Shown: in pieces, positions 63,325 through 64,000 of the stretch
Position numbering within the stretch: the stretch's first letter is position 1
Layout: each line of letters begins with the position of its first letter
Source of the DNA: a bacterium BRH_c32
GTDB taxonomy: Bacteria > Bacteroidota > Ignavibacteria > Ignavibacteriales > Melioribacteraceae
Length of the DNA: 64,000 nucleotides
Assembly: GCA_001516025.1 (NCBI GenBank)
Contig: LOEU01000037.1
Span: 124,001 to 188,000, forward strand
Reading direction: 5' to 3'
Program-made: the position numbers and the translations under genes
The notes under the pieces: generated by a model
What the model was told of the DNA's origin: nothing
The model's input: only the letters and a program-made list of their open reading frames with translations
Database searches by the model: none

Positions 63325-64000
63325 ATGAGTAATGACTTATCAAAATATCATAAAAGTTTATTTGAACACTTTGGTTTTAATTTCGGTTTTGTAGCAGATC
63401 TTTTTGATTTGTATCAATCCGATAGGAGGAGTGTTTCCAATTATTGGAGGGAATATTTCGATCAACTCACTTCCTATAATGATCCTAAATTTGAAAAAAA
63501 AACTGAAATTAAATTAGCCCCAAATTATTCCATTTCTCCTGATGATTCATTAAAAATTATAACGGGTGTTGGAGCTAAGGTAATCGAGAATATGACATGG
63601 AGCTTGGAAATTCCAATTGCTACTTCATTGCGATCTATTTCGGTAAAAATTTTAGAAGAGAATAGAATATTAATAAATGAAAAACTTTTAAGAAGCGGAA
63701 ATAAAAAAATATCTTTCACTCATATAATTGCTTTTGCAGTTGTTCAGGCAGTGAAAGAATTTCCGAATGTCAATAATTCTTTTGCTTTGATTGATGGTAA
63801 ACCAAATATGGTCAATAAAAGCTATATCAATTTAGGAATAGCGGTTGATATTATTAGACGAGATGGCACACGTTCATTAATTGTACCGAATATTAAAAAT
63901 GCCGGAGTAATGAGCTTTAAAGAATTTACCAATGAGTATAATAAATTAATAGCTAAATCACGAAGCGGGAAATTAGATCCAACCGACTTCCAAGGGACAA
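63325..64000 (+). CDS. kgd: Multifunctional 2-oxoglutarate dehydrogenase/decarboxylase (KGD type), N-terminal part
   Basis: About 225 codons are visible and the frame runs off the window. The N-terminus has the E1-type motif H-F-G-F-N-F-G-F-V-A-D-L-F-D-L-Y and S-V-S-N-Y-W-R-E-Y-F. An E2-like acyltransferase domain follows (from about residue 75: P-I-A-T-S-L-R-S-I-S-V, K-I-S-F-T-H-I-I-A-F-A-V, N-L-G-I-A-V-D). E1 fused to a lipoyl-less E2 core is the KGD arrangement known from actinobacteria and some Bacteroidota-related groups. It feeds the TCA cycle from 2-oxoglutarate, also a substrate of the divergent lysine operon. Confidence 0.88.
   Translation, partial: MSNDLSKYHKSLFEHFGFNFGFVADLFDLYQSDRRSVSNYWREYFDQLTSYNDPKFEKKTEIKLAPNYSISPDDSLKIITGVGAKVIENMTWSLEIPIATSLRSISVKILEENRILINEKLLRSGNKKISFTHIIAFAVVQAVKEFPNVNNSFALIDGKPNMVNKSYINLGIAVDIIRRDGTRSLIVPNIKNAGVMSFKEFTNEYNKLIAKSRSGKLDPTDFQGT

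Overview
The window looks like chromosome from a member of the Ignavibacteriota, or a close relative on the Bacteroidota/Chlorobiota side. It is AT-rich. Five secreted proteins end in the type IX secretion (T9SS) sorting module with an N-[FY]-P-N-P-F-N core. TonB/ExbBD and outer-membrane receptor genes are present, and lysine is made by the LysW carrier-protein (alpha-aminoadipate) route. The assignment is by gene style only; there is no rRNA or marker gene. No CRISPR array, prophage or intact insertion sequence was seen.

Layout. (1) 1-13.2 kb, all on the minus strand: a sugar-utilisation block. In transcription order it holds a SurA-like prolyl isomerase, a histidine kinase, an NtrC-type sigma-54 activator, a T9SS-exported family 2 glycosidase, a sodium/sugar symporter, a T9SS-exported carbohydrate-binding protein and a TonB-dependent receptor cut by the window edge. 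(2) 13.4-22.5 kb, minus: three T9SS cargo proteins, namely a 1925-residue Ig/FnIII repeat protein, a small protein sharing its N-terminal module, and an M6 metalloprotease. (3) 22.7-31.2 kb, plus: a stress/surface island with an AI-2E-type permease, a LysE exporter, two tiny proteins, an orphan NarL-type regulator, a radical SAM protein, an ice-binding-like (DUF3494) lipoprotein and an OmpA protein. Four of its transcription units carry the same roughly 40-bp upstream element. (4) 31.2-36.7 kb: an inverted repeat and orphan HTH fragment, tRNA-Gln, an eight-repeat Ig-like lipoprotein, and a small operon with a beta-propeller and three membrane proteins. (5) 36.6-45.5 kb, minus: an envelope operon with two TPR proteins nearby, a porin-like barrel, an HU-SPOR fusion, ExbB, ExbD and TonB; tRNA-Leu follows. 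(6) 45.7-47.9 kb: an ECF sigma factor, its anti-sigma and two Spy/CpxP-like proteins. (7) 48.0-51.5 kb: a dodecin, two peroxiredoxins and three genes for tetrahydrobiopterin-type pterin synthesis, divergent from a Fur/PerR regulator. (8) 51.6-55.9 kb, plus: an M28 peptidase, an Ntn amide hydrolase and a thioredoxin-like lipoprotein. (9) 56.0-63.2 kb, minus: the LysW lysine operon. (10) 63.3 kb to the end: the start of a KGD-type 2-oxoglutarate dehydrogenase.

The most interesting point is in the lysine operon. LysW ends in E-D-W-G-Gln, whereas characterised carriers end in Glu, the residue that LysX conjugates to aminoadipate. The same operon holds a stand-alone class II glutaminase-like (EgtC/YafJ-type) protein. 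By eye it keeps the nucleophile Cys2 and the Arg that would hold a carboxylate, but has lost the Asp that binds the free alpha-amino group of glutamine. This fits an enzyme acting on the C-terminal residue of LysW, either deamidating Gln to Glu (as Dop does for Pup) or releasing lysine in place of LysK, which is absent here. Second is the four-copy upstream element of region 3, which points to a small regulon.
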